Origin: Chimonanthus salicifolius
Lineage: Eukaryota; Streptophyta; Magnoliopsida; Laurales; Calycanthaceae
Direction: 5' to 3'
DNA length: 64,000 nt
Assembly: GCA_013350335.1 (NCBI GenBank)
Contig: CM023540.1
Location: 34,121,925-34,185,924, forward strand
In this document: positions 34,384 to 45,858 of the stretch, piece after piece
Numbering within the stretch: position 1 is the stretch's first letter
How the letters are laid out: each line of letters begins with the position of its first letter
Notes under the pieces: model-generated
Database searches by the model: none
Seen by the model: the letters and a program-made list of their open reading frames with translations, nothing else
Told to the model about the DNA's origin: nothing
Translations under genes and position numbers: made by a program

Positions 34384-34800
34384 TTTTCTAAATAAATTGG
34401 ATAAAATCTAATGCTTGTATTATTGTTATATATACTTTTTGCGAAAATTTTGGAAAAACAGAGTGTGCTTAAAGACTCTCATTCCTGAACTTTCTTTCCT
34501 AGAAAGATTAAAGACTACATTTTTGATGAATGCGCCTTCATTTCTCGAAAGTTTAAAATTAAATTTCGAACTTGTTACTAAATATTATTGGGGAGAGTGT
34601 GGTGATTAAGTAATTATGTTTATCGAAGAGCCTTCAATAATGTAACATGCATGCACCATTGATTACACTAAACTTGAACATTAGCAGACTTCGTGGGTCT
34701 AGACTATATATAGTAGGCCACTACTAACGCTTGCAGAATGAGCGTAAGAAGAACCTTATCTGCAAGAGTTTTCTCAAAAAGGGATACCTTCTTCTCAATT
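34384..34800 (+). promoter_or_regulatory. Promoter and exon 1 of pseudogene K
   Basis: The block contains 'tgtttatcgaagagccttcaataatg', 'catgcatgcaccattgattacac', a TATA box ctatatatag at 34704-34713 and gtaggccactac. At the exon 1 end the text is ctcaaaaaggGATACC, compared with ctcaaaATGGTATAC in intact copies, so both the start codon and the donor are lost. Confidence 0.6.
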
Positions 34801-36303
34801 TCTTAATTCAAATTTTCATCGACGGTTAGGCTAGCGATAGTTCTACGGGTACTTTGTGAATACATACACGGATTTTATCGTGATGCCCATTTTGCCCTTC
34901 ACCTGCCATAGCGAAAAAGTTTAAAAATGTCAGAAATCGGCTCACCAATCGAATACCTTATGAGTTTTTGGTGAGCCGATTTACTATTCATGGATGATTC
35001 AGAGAGTCAATTTTACTGTTCATATGTGATTCGGAGAGCCGATTTTATTGTTCACGAGTGATCCAGCGAGCCAATTTTACTTTTGGCGAGCCGATTTCTG
35101 ACATTGTAATTATTTTATATTTTCGGTACAGCAGGTGAAGGGTAAAATGTGCATCACGGTAAAACCCGTGTCTATATACACAAAGTGCTCGTGGGATGAT
35201 CGTTACCCTAACTATTATTTGAATTATTCTCACTTCACCTCTTTTTTGACTTTGGGTATTTAGATCATCATATTTTAGTTGTTATATATGGTTCGGGTAT
35301 TCAGCATAAGGAATAAAATTATTTTTTCAAGCAATGATTTGTGATAATAGCTAATTGTTTGACTAAACTAGTAAAGTACCATTGACAAATTTGTGTTAAA
35401 GCCTTAAAGGTTTAGATTGAGGATCGTGGGTTTGTTAGATATTTAAAAATAAAAAAGAGCACTGAGATTTTAACTATTTTATCTTGCTCTGTTTGCATTA
35501 GATGTCAAGAGTTCAGAGAATGGCTTTGAAGATTGGACCACATGGATGTCTTGTGCGGGTGAATGTTGGGATGAATTGGGATGCGGCTCCGTCACAGCAT
35601 TATACGTCAGGCATGACCAGTATTCAATCAGCTCCATCCAAACTGAATACGTGGAGTCATCTTTGAAAACCGGTAGTACCAAAGTCTTGTTGGACAAGCG
35701 TGGTGGAGATGAATACATTTATGCTTGTTTATGTATCAAAAAAGTTGACAACTTTTGATTAAGAAGATTCTATATATTTTAAAGATTATTATTTATTGTC
35801 ATTTTTAATCATCAGGGTTTATCATTCATTTTTTACCCTATTTGACAGTTTTGATCTGTCAAATTTCTTAACATGTTGTTCTTCGATGATTGAAGGTGTT
35901 TGACACAAAGTAAATAATGGAAATAGTGATGATGGGTTATGATTATTTTCCTTTGTATTTTTTTTTTCTCACTTGCTTGTGTCTTTGCTTTTTGCAGATT
36001 TATTTTGTTTCCGGCGAGAGAATTGTTGGCGTGAGGGGTCATTATAGTAGTAATTTTTATAATGGTACAATAAGATCTCTGACAATTACTACCCAATTAC
36101 CCATCGGATATGAGAGGGGATATGGACCTTACGAAAAAGAGGATGGTGTCCAGTTCTCATTTCAGGTTGGATTTGAAAAGTTTTGTGGTTTTCATGAATA
36201 TTCCAGTGGGACGTACCTCCGTGCTATCGGCGTTTATGTTAAGTTATCAGCCGATGAATATCCGGGGGTTGTTACTCCTGAGTTGACCTTCTATGATGGA
36301 TGA
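34790..36303 (+). pseudogene. Jacalin-related lectin pseudogene K
   Basis: Exon 2 begins at 35502 after gcattag and reads MSRVQRMALKIGPHGC. The frame is then shifted, continuing as CAGECWDELGCGSVTALYVR, ISSIQTEY and LLDKRGGDE. The donor gtaatg that ends exon 2 elsewhere is deleted. Exon 3 (35998-36303) is open and well kept: IYFVSGERIVGVRGHYSS, IRSLTITTQL, GYGPYEKEDG, FCGFHEYSSG and YLRAIGVYVKLSAD. The start codon and exon 1 donor are also lost, and a MITE interrupts intron 1. It is a recent pseudogene; exon 3 alone could still encode half a domain. Confidence 0.75.
34829..35218. mobile_element. MITE in intron 1 of pseudogene K
   Basis: Inverted repeats of about 78 bp: the left arm starts GGCTAGCGATAGTTCTAC, and the complement of the right arm starts GGGTAACGATCATCCCAC. 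They share cactttgtg, 'ttttaycgtgatgc' and 'cccttcacctg'. TA stands on each side, but the exact TSD is uncertain. The centre holds four imperfect units of about 32 bp around gagccgatttta. It is non-coding. It sits in the same intron as the MITE of gene E but is not the same element. Confidence 0.75.
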
Positions 36304-37638
36304 TGAAGTAGTCGGATTTGACGCCGATAAACCTTGGATGGTTTAGAATTGTTGGATGGTTACTAAGATTAATTGTTTTCGATTTTGTTGTTAGAATCAA
36401 TTGTCACTTGATTACAAGATTTAGTTTGAATTAAATTTAAACTTTCTCATGAGATCATTGATGCTGTACCTGTTATTTGATGATGTGTAATGGCTCTGGA
36501 GATCATAATTAATTTAAATGGGAGTTTAATTTATTTATTAATCTATTATTATTGAATACTAATAAAGTAAAAAGTTTTCTACGTCTGACTTTTTATTCTT
36601 TTTCTTTTGAACATGCCATTAGACCATATTATATTTTAAATTGTAGTTTTCCTATTGTATAAAATTACATGTTGATGACAATTTTACTATTCAAATTTGA
36701 ATAAATCAATTTGAATAGGGAAGTGATGCGTGCACCCAATATTTTACGGTAGATGCACCGAATTTAATAAATATTAGGCTTTGAAAAATGGATTTTTCGT
36801 ACCAACTTGGGCAAAATCAAAACATACCCAATATAATAGATTCCCAAAGTTGATGTTTCCTTGTAAAATTTGGAAAATATTATTGATTATTGCTATATTT
36901 TATTGGCATTTTATGTATATTCTCAAATTTCATTTCTTTTTACACAATAAGACATACGAAATTTTCTGTATTCAAAAAGAAATTATCAATTTACCCCTTA
37001 ATTTTTTTAAAAAAAGACAATTTTTCTACTTTAAACTGAGGAGCAAAATGATAATTTTGTATAAAATTATAAAATGAAATATATCTTAAAAAAACAAATA
37101 ACAAATCTCAACATGCATGCATACAGTTATTAAGTCTCCCTTTTCTCTTTATTTAATCCACGTTTCATGCAATTCTTCCGAGATGTGGAAACTGGAAAGT
37201 CATTATTTGGTGATGTTTCCAAACGTCATTAGAGAGATAGTGGTGATTAATTAATTATGTTTATCGAAGAGTCTCAGATAGTGGAACATGCATGCATCAT
37301 TGATTACATAATTTTTCTAATGATTAATTTTTTAAAGTCAAATGTCATTTTTACTGTTCAAATTTAATAAATAAATGTGAGATCATCATTTGTGATATTG
37401 ATTTTTTAATCATTTACTGTGGATAATTTTGTGGACCCTTGTTGACTAAGTTTTTAAATATTTTGTGGTTTTGATTGTTTTTATTTCTTTGGGATTCCTT
37501 TTTGTTCTGACCTCTTAAGTCTATTAAGACATCATGAATTTGAAACTTAATTTTATATACTCTATGAGAGTCTTAGTTTTATTATATAATAAGGGTTTAT
37601 TGGAATTATTTTTTATTAAAAACGAAATTTATGAAAAT
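36304..37638. other. 3' flank of K and promoter fragment L
   Basis: 36304-36560 is the lectin 3' untranslated region. 37100-37310 is another family promoter fragment ('ctccacgtttcatgcaattc'-like, 'tttatcgaagagtctcagatagtgg', 'catgcatgcatcattgattac') cut off before the TATA box. Between them and up to 37638 I see AT-rich sequence with no gene. Confidence 0.45.
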
Positions 37639-37643
37639 TGCAT

Positions 37644-37984
37644 TGTAACAGCCCGACCCATAAAAAGGGTTTGGGGCTTGGCCCAGCAAGATATTGTCCG
37701 CTTTGGGCCCACACGTGCACACGCGCGAGTCCGCACGGTTTTTGGATCAGACCCGGCCCAAGTTTGGGTTCAAAATGCATCTCGCTGGTTTGAGGGAGCA
37801 AGGCTACTTATAAACCCCCTCTCAAACTCTTCAACTTCCGATGTGGGACTTTCCACAACCCCCACCCACTGCTGGGCTGTCAGATCCAACCGGCCCACTC
37901 TGCTGGCCCGTCCGAGAGGGCCCAGTTTCACTTGAATCAACCTATCTAAGGCTTGGCCTCTGGCTCATGGGTCAGGATATCACA
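37644..37984 (+). mobile_element. Solo LTR, 341 bp
   Basis: The element begins TGTAACAGCCCGACCC and ends ggatatcaca, the TG...CA form of LTRs. It is flanked by perfect 5-bp direct repeats tgcat (37639-37643 and 37985-37989). It contains its own promoter-like cttataaacccc at 37808 and the 'gatgtgggactttccacaac' block common in plant LTRs of this type. No internal domain is present, so the original element was reduced by LTR-LTR recombination. The overlapping open frames are not genes. Confidence 0.85.
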
Positions 37985-37989
37985 TGCAT

Positions 37990-38820
37990 TGTTTTTATTA
38001 AAGCTTTATTTTTAAGCTTATTTGGTATTTTAATTATTAGATATTGTCAATTGGTTTAATTACATTTGAGTTTAGATTTTGATTATATCCTTCTCTTTAT
38101 CAGTTTTATTCAAGTAATTGAAATTATTTAATTATTTTTATTTTAAATTATAGATGAAAGACACTCATTGTTATATATAATAGCCATTTATAAATTCATT
38201 TTTCAAAAAACCATTGTTAAATAAAATAGGTTAGCATATATGTAACATTGCTCGATGGAATTCATGTTACAAATGTCATCGGTATTTTCAAAATTTTCGC
38301 ATTTTTATTGTCAAAATATTGTTACCGCGTCAATAACTCGTATTTACTGGCGTGACAGTAAATATCTGATAAATCCCACTAAAATCATGTTAAGAACACA
38401 AAAAATGGTAATATCTCGATAAATTCTTGGTAAATTTCTTATTAATATTTTCATTTATTCTATTTTTATTATTTTCTTAAGTACTACTGAGATTTTTCCG
38501 CTATGATCCCAATAAAAACTTGTGAATTTGAAAATACCTCGATATAATCAATCGCTGTTAATATCCCAATTATAGTATTTGTGACTATGGACCGAATGAA
38601 CATACATATTTGTCACAAATATATAACATCATTTTGAAACTGTTCTTCCTCTTTGAATTAACAACTAAAGTTATGAAACTCAAAACTATATCTTTTTTAT
38701 TGAAAATCAGTCTCGGAGTTTATAAAATTCACTTTAAATGAATTTGATATATTGTTTGTAAAAATCAATTGAAAAATGACCTCATTTTAAAATCTCACTC
38801 AACAATCCACGAGACAGTTT
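37990..38820. other. AT-rich intergenic, nothing recognised
   Basis: There is no exon, element end or RNA gene that I can support. Confidence 0.35.
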
Positions 38821-38821
38821 T

Positions 38822-39109
38822 AAGTTGAAAGTATTGTTTATGTGAGAGGGTTTTATGATCGAGTTTTGGAAAAAAACAGCTCATCTTAGTAGTCCAAAGT
38901 GGGATTGTGATACCCATGTTGAACAGAAAAATAAAATAAGATCTCTCATTATTACCATAAAGAATGAAGAGTGCGGCACCCGTTTTAGCTTTGGAATGGA
39001 TTGTGGCATGTTTTGTGGATTTCGTGGATATTATGATGGTAAGTATCTTCGTGCCATTGGTGTTCATGTTAAAACAGCGGCCACCCAAATGGAAGAGATG
39101 AGCAAGTGA
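38822..39109 (+). pseudogene. Jacalin-related lectin exon 3 fragment M
   Basis: This is a damaged type 2 exon 3, closest to that of gene G. It starts near VESIVYVRGFYD. An insertion of about 60 bp follows (38858-38920), then IRSLIITIKN. A deletion removes the G-E-C-K-T-F-G-P-F-G segment. It continues with TRFSFGMDCGMFCGFRGYYD and YLRAIGVHVKTAATQMEEMS before a stop. The 39-bp 3' flank and beyond match the flank of gene G in inverted orientation. There is no exon 2 or promoter, so it is a dead duplicate. Confidence 0.7.
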
Positions 39110-39828
39110 TCGTCGAACATAAAAGACATTATAGGAGTCGCAAAAGTAAATTATTGACATCTGTAGATTCCTTTTTAAAGTCATTTGCTTTTGATGTAGA
39201 TACTATTTGACACTAGTCCAAATATTTAATTTGAGAAATTTTGAAAATACACAGTGCATTAGTTAAATAATAAAATCTCCTTTATTGTGATGTCGATCTA
39301 AGAGTCAGAAGTGCAGGATCCATTTGGATCTAACAAAAAAAACCCAAAAATTTGATTTTCGAACGGCCCAAGCAGCAGCCGAAGAAACTGGCTAGAGAAG
39401 GGTCCCATCATACCCAGATCAGAGATCTGATGGTACAAATGGATAGGCCATCAAAAAAATGAAATGGATATGGTGGGTCCTGCCGGCAGAAACTTTCTCC
39501 ATCACCAGATCTAAGGCCAAGAAGAAGATCTGGCTGTAGCAGATCTAAAAACCCACATGAAATTCGGGTCAGATCGAGTTGAGGATTTTACAAGTTAACC
39601 CAACCCGACCTAACCCGGCTAAAATTATGCTAAAATGGGTTCAATATGTGGGTCGGATCATAATTCAAATTGATTCAGGTTAGAATTCTAGTTGGGTCGG
39701 GTTGTGAAGTTTGGGTTGAGAATTCGGGTCGGGTTCCATATATATCAACTAGGGCCGACTTGGGTTTTAAGGAACTTGACCCACCCGACCCGAGTTGCAG
39801 CCCTAGGTAAAAGATTATTATTACTAAG
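39110..39828. other. Flank of M with repeat fragments
   Basis: 39110-39222 is type 2 lectin 3' flank. 39222-39290 matches a piece of the fold-back arm at 41486-41610. 39545-39806 is a GGGTCGGGTT-type repeat whose right end (cgacccgagttgcagcccta) matches the hAT MITE at 2628; its left end is unclear. 39300-39540 is unrecognised. Confidence 0.45.
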
Positions 39829-40840
39829 TGATGAGCACAAGAAAATGACTATTTTACTCTTTTTTGGACTAGTTAGCACTTTGTTTTTGTGTTTTAAGCT
39901 ATGGTTAATGGGATTTTGGATGTTGCAGGATTTAAAGAGAAATACAAGATATAAGAATTCAAATGGTGAATTTTGTAATTTATGGGCATAAGTTGATATT
40001 TTTAGAAAGTTGGAATTTTTAATAATTATTTGACCACAATTTTAGGGGTTTTATTTGTAAACTAATTAATTCAAATCCATTTATGAGAGTTTGGATTAAT
40101 TTAGTAATTTTTAGAATTGAATATAAGTGGTAAAATTATTTATTAGATTTTTCATACTTTGAAAAGCTTCATTATTAAGTCCATTAAGAAAAGCCTATAA
40201 AGAAATCCACATATGTGAAGACTATTTTCATCATCTTAAGATACATATGAGAAATTCAAAATTTTCAAGTCAATATAAGAGGGAAAAAAAAAACAAAATA
40301 AGAAGGGAAGAAAAAGAAAGAAGGTTTGACACATATTCAGTATTTTGGCCATAATGTTCTACTCCGATATCCAATTGCTTTGATTTTATTTGACTTGGAA
40401 AGAAGACTTCAAGGGATAAAACTTTATAGTTTACGACTTTTCATGATTCGGACGCTAACTAGGTCAAAACTGAGGTCTAAGGTAATACATGTGTAAAAAA
40501 TGAGATTTTGCACCTACTTTTCTTACACGAATTTTACTATTTTTTTCTACGTTCTTTCCTCCTTTAAGTCATTCAATGTTTAGCACAAACCATATCAGTC
40601 ATTCATGTGTCCTATGCTTTATTTCAATATTTAATTCAAGTCATTCATTACACTTCCTTTCATCTATAAATATTAGACCTCTCCCATTGAGAAAATTGAA
40701 CTTGGGCTGTGGAGGAGAAGAGAAGAAGAGAGCAAGAAGATCTTGGGGATGTCGAATTTCCTTTAGGGTTTGAAGGTTAGTTTAATTTTAATTTTTTTGT
40801 ATTTATTTATTTTAATTAAATTATTATCATAGGGAGAGAG
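39829..40840 (+). mobile_element. Truncated long LTR, tgatgagcac family
   Basis: It begins TGATGAGCACAAGAAAATG. Through 'aagaaatccacat', 'aagaagacttcaag', 'ctcccattgagaaaa' and the exon-like gaggagaa stretch it matches the first half of the LTR at 45859-47593. Similarity ends near 40840, before the 3' half. A transcription start region is suggested by 'catctataaatattag' at 40662. The frame at 40576-40773 lies within this and is not a gene. Confidence 0.65.
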
Positions 40841-40920
40841 ATCTCAAGTACACTAGAAACATCAAGGTCAAATGAAAATGATGGTGGAAGGCTGGTCTAC
40901 TAGCTCCAATGTCCAACATG

Positions 40921-42234
40921 CAGAGCCGTCTAGAAACAAGTTGAGGCCTAAGACAAAAAATTTAAATAGGGCCTTCTTGGTATTTAACATATTATTATAA
41001 GTAATATTTAATTAAAATTTTAATTATATATTATAAAATAAATTATTCTAGACAATAATTTTTTAAACTTAAAAAGATCAAGAGGCCAATAATACAGAGC
41101 ATTGAAAAATTTACCCATCCTAGTGAAATTAGCATATTCATCTCAGTAAAATTAGCATATTCAGAAATTAAAATAAAATAAGAACACTTTAAAAGATAAG
41201 TATACTGAATGGGCTGAAGTGCAAACAGAGAGTGAGAGATGCGTCCTCTCTACTGCTCTTATCTTCTTCTTTTCTAGATAATTTGAATAAGGGTAATTAT
41301 TTAGACACGAGATTTTTCTTTAGCACACACGGGTTTTCAAATTTTTATTAGAAATTACCATTTTTCCCTTTCAATTCTGCATCGTCCAAACATGAGTTAA
41401 GAACATTTTTCCTTCGTTCGGACCATTATTCATGCATAAATTCCATTTGTTCGGACGGTCTACAGATGCCACAGTAATGCATAGTGCATTAGTTAAAAAA
41501 AACTATATAATTCCTATAGTTTTGAATAATAAAATATCCTTTAAAACTTTAAAATTATTTTTTAACTACTGTGTATTTCCAAAATTTCTCAAATTGAATA
41601 TCCGGACTAATTTCGATAACCTGATAAAAATACTTTAAGACTTCAAGGTCTTTTGACACTCCCAAATATTTAAAACACAGTATTTTACAAATAAAGGGTA
41701 TCCTTCGGCTGTGCCGAAAATATAGTTCCGGAAGTCTAAACGACTAACCGTGAAACCCATTGAACTTCAAATTCAAAACTAAACAGATATATGAAATTTG
41801 AAAACTTAGATCTTTCAAATGATTGTTTAACTGGATTTTTTTTTTGTTTTGAAGAAGAGACGGGATTTAGGATGGGAAAAGATCACCTATTTTTGGTAAA
41901 CAATCATTTGAAAGATCTAAGATTTTAAATTTCACATATTTTCTCAGCTTTGAATTTGGAGTTCAACCGTTTTTACGGTTTGTTGTTTAGACTTCTGGAA
42001 GTGTTTTTCGGCATAGCTGAGGGATACCCTTATTCATAAAACACTGTGTTTTAAGCATTTGGGATTGTCAAACGACTTTAAAGTTTTATAGTGTTTTTAT
42101 TAAGTTATCATAATTAGTCTGGATATTCAATTTGAAATTTTTTTAAAATACACAGTACGCCATGGCTAGAGGGGCCTTCTTCGTTCGGGGCCTAAGGCGA
42201 CCGCCTTTCTTCACTAATGGTTAAGACGGCCCTG
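40921..42234. mobile_element. hAT element with internal fold-back, 1.31 kb
   Basis: The terminal inverted repeats are CAGAGCCGTCT at the left and the complement of CAGGGCCGTCT at the right. Perfect 8-bp TSDs ccaacatg lie at 40913-40920 and 42235-42242, the hallmark of hAT transposition. Subterminal 'aggcctaagac' is mirrored by 'cggggcctaaggcgac'. No transposase is coded. Two long inverted arms, 41567-41830 and 41897-42160, enclose a spacer of about 66 bp. The right hAT end begins about 10 bp after the second arm. Confidence 0.9.
41567..42160. repeat. Inverted repeat (fold-back), 264-bp arms
   Basis: The left arm (41567-41830) and right arm (41897-42160) are inverted copies with scattered differences. 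Examples are ctactgtgtatttc against the complement of gtactgtgtatttt, and 'cttagatctttcaaatgatt' near the inside of each. A transcript would form a hairpin of about 260 bp. A fragment of the same sequence lies at 39222-39290, so the arms may be an independent element nested inside the hAT element. Confidence 0.8.
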
Positions 42235-42242
42235 CCAACATG

Positions 42243-42557
42243 GCTTAAGCCCAACCCATGCACATTGTGTTGGGTAAAACTACAAAGCATCTGCGTTTAG
42301 ATGTGAGGGAACCCACGTTACCTTTCTTTGATAATTAAAGAGTAGGCATAAAAAATCAACTTTTATACCCTCCACTCTCACTTTTAAAAATGCTTTTCAA
42401 GTAAAGATTATTCATAATAGTCACAGTTACTCACTCTTAGTAACTTCTTTAAAATTTACCTCTCATCTAAATGCAACCTACAATTTTTTTTTTTTCTGAA
42501 AAAATATTAAACGTCTGTGCCTTTTGTGCCTGAGCACAAAGGTCACTTCAGGTTGAA
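42243..42557. other. Intergenic, nothing recognised
   Basis: AT-rich sequence lies between the hAT element and the long LTR, with no gene or element end. Confidence 0.3.
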
Positions 42558-44401
42558 TGTAATGTCCCAGCCCGATATTTCGGGATCTTAGAGAGCTTTG
42601 TCAATCTTCAGGTTGTTCTTGGTGTTTTGGTGGCAGTGAGAATTGTGTAGGCTCCGTGGTGGGCCCCAGTTCGCCCGTTTTTGAGCTTTGAAGCTCAAAG
42701 GGCATTTCAGTAATTTTAATATTTTAATTATTTTTGTCATTTAAATTATTTGAAAATCACATTTTGGTTACCTTTTTAAAACACTTTTGTGAAAGTGATG
42801 CCTTCCTTCTTTTTTGCTTTTTTTTTAAAAAAAAGAACTAAACCCTAAACCCTCCCCTTATAAATCCTCTCTTTCTCGCCGCGCACTGTACCACGCAGCT
42901 GCACTGCCGCGGCACCCTTTGCCGCTGCTTCTTCTTTTCTCGGTCTCCTTCTTCTCTCTTCCTGATCCCCTCCCTCTCGTCCTCCGGCCCCTCTTCTCCC
43001 TTCGCTCCAACGACCGGTATCTCGAAGTCGCCGTCACCGCCCGACCGAACCTGGTATCTTCTTCCTCTCCTCTTCCACTTTTCCTTTCCCGTCAGTTTTT
43101 CCCCTTCTCCGATTTTTATCTCGGTTTTCCTGATTTTTCTTTTCCTTTCTCTCCGATTTCCTCGGATTTTACTCGGCTTCCCTGTGGATTTCTCCCCTCC
43201 GGTTTTTCCCTCTTCCTTCTTCTTCCTCTCTTTCCTGCAATTTTTCCCCCTTTTTTCTTCTTCTCCCCTTCGGCTAGATAGCCGAGTCGACTCAACTAAG
43301 TCCGGGTATGGGCCTAGCTCGGTTCGCCTTGAGCCTTTCTTGGCCCAGCTCGGCCCAGTTTCAGGCCCAGTCCAGCTTTGGGCCTGGCCCAGTTTTAGGG
43401 CCGGCCCCTTTCGGGCCCATATTCAGTTCAAGCTTAGTTTGGCCTATTTTACCCCCTTTACTTATTCTTGTACTTTTGCTTCGACAGATCGAGCCCTCTT
43501 CAAGCCAACGGACCTGCCTTCTCACGATCGATTTTCAAACGTACACCGGTGAGGAGACTTATCATGGTTTTGGCATGCATTGCATATACCAATTATGTAC
43601 TTCCGGACATGGAGTGATTCGAATGGGACCCTCTAATTATTAAGCCACTCGGTAAGGGTGAACCGTTGAGAATGATTAGCTGGAGAGGGGTCTGTTCGAG
43701 TGCACTCTTGTCCACTATACGTTATTGTGAGAAACTTTAATTGGATAAATTGATATCGAATATGAAACTTGGAAAATGTTGATGATACTTTGAGTGTTTA
43801 TTTATAAGATGCAAATGCAATCATGTCGAACATAGAGGGATGTCTTTAAGCAACTTGTTATGTGCTTTTGACTCGCATGATGTTGATTTTGGTTTGTTAT
43901 GTTAGAACGTACTTATATTGTTGTAACCGCTTATGTCGTTTATCTAGCTATAACATTTGAATGAATTTATGATGAGAATAAGTTATGTGCTGGATGTCAA
44001 GCATAATGCTTGAGACTTAGTGATGACGAGTTATGTGCCTATCCATAACATGCGAATGAATTTATGTTGAGCGCCTACTCATAATATGTGAATGAGACCA
44101 TGGTGAATATGGGGTTTGTGTTTGAGATCGTACTACGTGTATATATTGTTACACATGCTTATGTTCTTATAAATGATTATGAAGTCATGCACACGCATGA
44201 GAGGTAACCCACAACGGACAATGTACCGTTGGATAATGGGATGGAGGATCTTTTTATACGTATATGTTTATGATGACGTGATGATGTTGGTTGTTGGGAG
44301 GACTTCCCCGTTACGCTCCGGCGGTTGATACTCCCATAGGGGATGCGGGTCTCCCAGTTGCGTTCCGAAGGTTGAGGTGCCTGCCCTAGAGACTGGCTCC
44401 C

Positions 44402-44655
44402 CCGGGCGTGGTCGAGGTGGTTTCCGACACGGCTCGCGTGGTTGAGGTATTTGTGTGTTTTATCTTCGGGCGTGGTCAAGGTGGTTTTTCGACACGGCTT
44501 GCGTGGTTGAGGTAGTTGTGTGTTTTATCATCGGGCGTGGACGAGGTGGTTTTCCGACACTGCTCGTGTGGTTGAGGCAGTTGTGTGTTTTATCATTGGG
44601 CGTTGTCGAGATGGTTTTTCGACACGGCTCGTGTGGGTGAAGCAGTTGCATATTC
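44402..44655. repeat. 65-bp minisatellite in LTR, four units
   Basis: A unit starting cgggcgtggtcgaggtggtt and ending tgtgtgttttatcat is repeated four times with a few per cent change, beginning near 44402, 44466, 44531 and 44597. The array lies in the outer LTR and is GC-rich compared with its surroundings. The open frames on both strands here come from the repeat. Confidence 0.8.
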
Positions 44656-45858
44656 TTTCGCCTCCCGATGGTACTGATAGGGAGACTAGAGTTGTTAGAG
44701 GACCCGATGTGGGCTATCGAGATGATGTCTCGATTTTGTCGGTGGATTATTGGCTTGAGGTGTATTTGGATTTCATGCATACGAGTACTCTTGTTACTAT
44801 GATATTTTGCATTTGTATGTATAATATCCACTTGTTACACCCCGACCCGAAGGGTGGGTCCGAAACGCGACTGATTTTTTTTTTTTTTTAAAGATAAACT
44901 AAACCAACTCACAAGCATTCTAACTGGGCCAAATCAACAGTTAGGCCCAGAGGTCACACATGATCCCAACATTTGGATTCAAACATATACCATAAGCCTA
45001 CCTCACAAAAGAGACATAATAATATCAACACATAACATGATCAAATCAAAACCAACCATTGATTATTACAAACATCGATTCAAGCCATTACAGAGGCATC
45101 ATAGTTCAGTACATCAAATTTAAACAAATTAAGTACCACATCCGGTACTTAATAAAAGTGAATGGTTCCAAGAACCAACAAGAAAAGATTAGGGCATTCC
45201 CCTTCGGGAGAATCCCGAAACACTGCTTCAGCTTATGCACCTTAAGCTTGATAAAGAGGGTCCTCCTCCTCGGGTTCATCGCCTGAATAGTAAGTGGGGT
45301 GAGCTAACTATCCCAGTGAATGAAATATAACAATTCAGTTTAAGTAAAATAACAGGATAGCAACAGTTCAATAATATCACATGCTTTATAACAATTAAGC
45401 ATAATATCATGTAAAGCATCAACATCATCAATTACTACTATCATCTACCGTAACGCCTGCGGACTACGCTGAGACCAGTATTAAGTCCCGACACGGTCAA
45501 AATACATCATTGCAAGTACATCTCCGGCTCTAACTTAGCCGATACTGACACCCTCAAGTCAGCAACTGACGACACCATGGTCCGCCCATGGTCCAGTAGA
45601 CATAAACCATCTCCCATATGGCCGATATTGGTTCAATAGCCCAGGTACGTGGAAGCAGTCTTACATACTCATACGATCAACATCGTAATATCACAATCAT
45701 CATCCGCACTCTAACCATAGTGCATCATGTCTAGGCATATGAGTGGGTTCATCAAAACTGAAACCACTTATTGCTCAATACTCATCTCATCATAAAACCT
45801 GTTTACAAAATCTGCAGAGTTAAGTTCTCTCACCGTGATGTGTGGTTTACGCGATCTC

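Noticed and set aside
37534..37935. 133-residue frame
   Set aside because: It crosses the border of a solo LTR with a clear 5-bp TSD, so half of it is AT-rich flank and half is LTR.
42919..43643. Overlapping frames of 111-122 residues rich in Pro, Ser, Phe
   Set aside because: They lie in the C/T-rich transcribed leader of a Gypsy-like LTR, downstream of its TATA box. Open frames arise from base composition, and there is no domain.
44455..44891. 123-residue frames on both strands
   Set aside because: They run through the 65-bp minisatellite, whose length is not a multiple of three only by chance, and into LTR sequence. There is no family signature.
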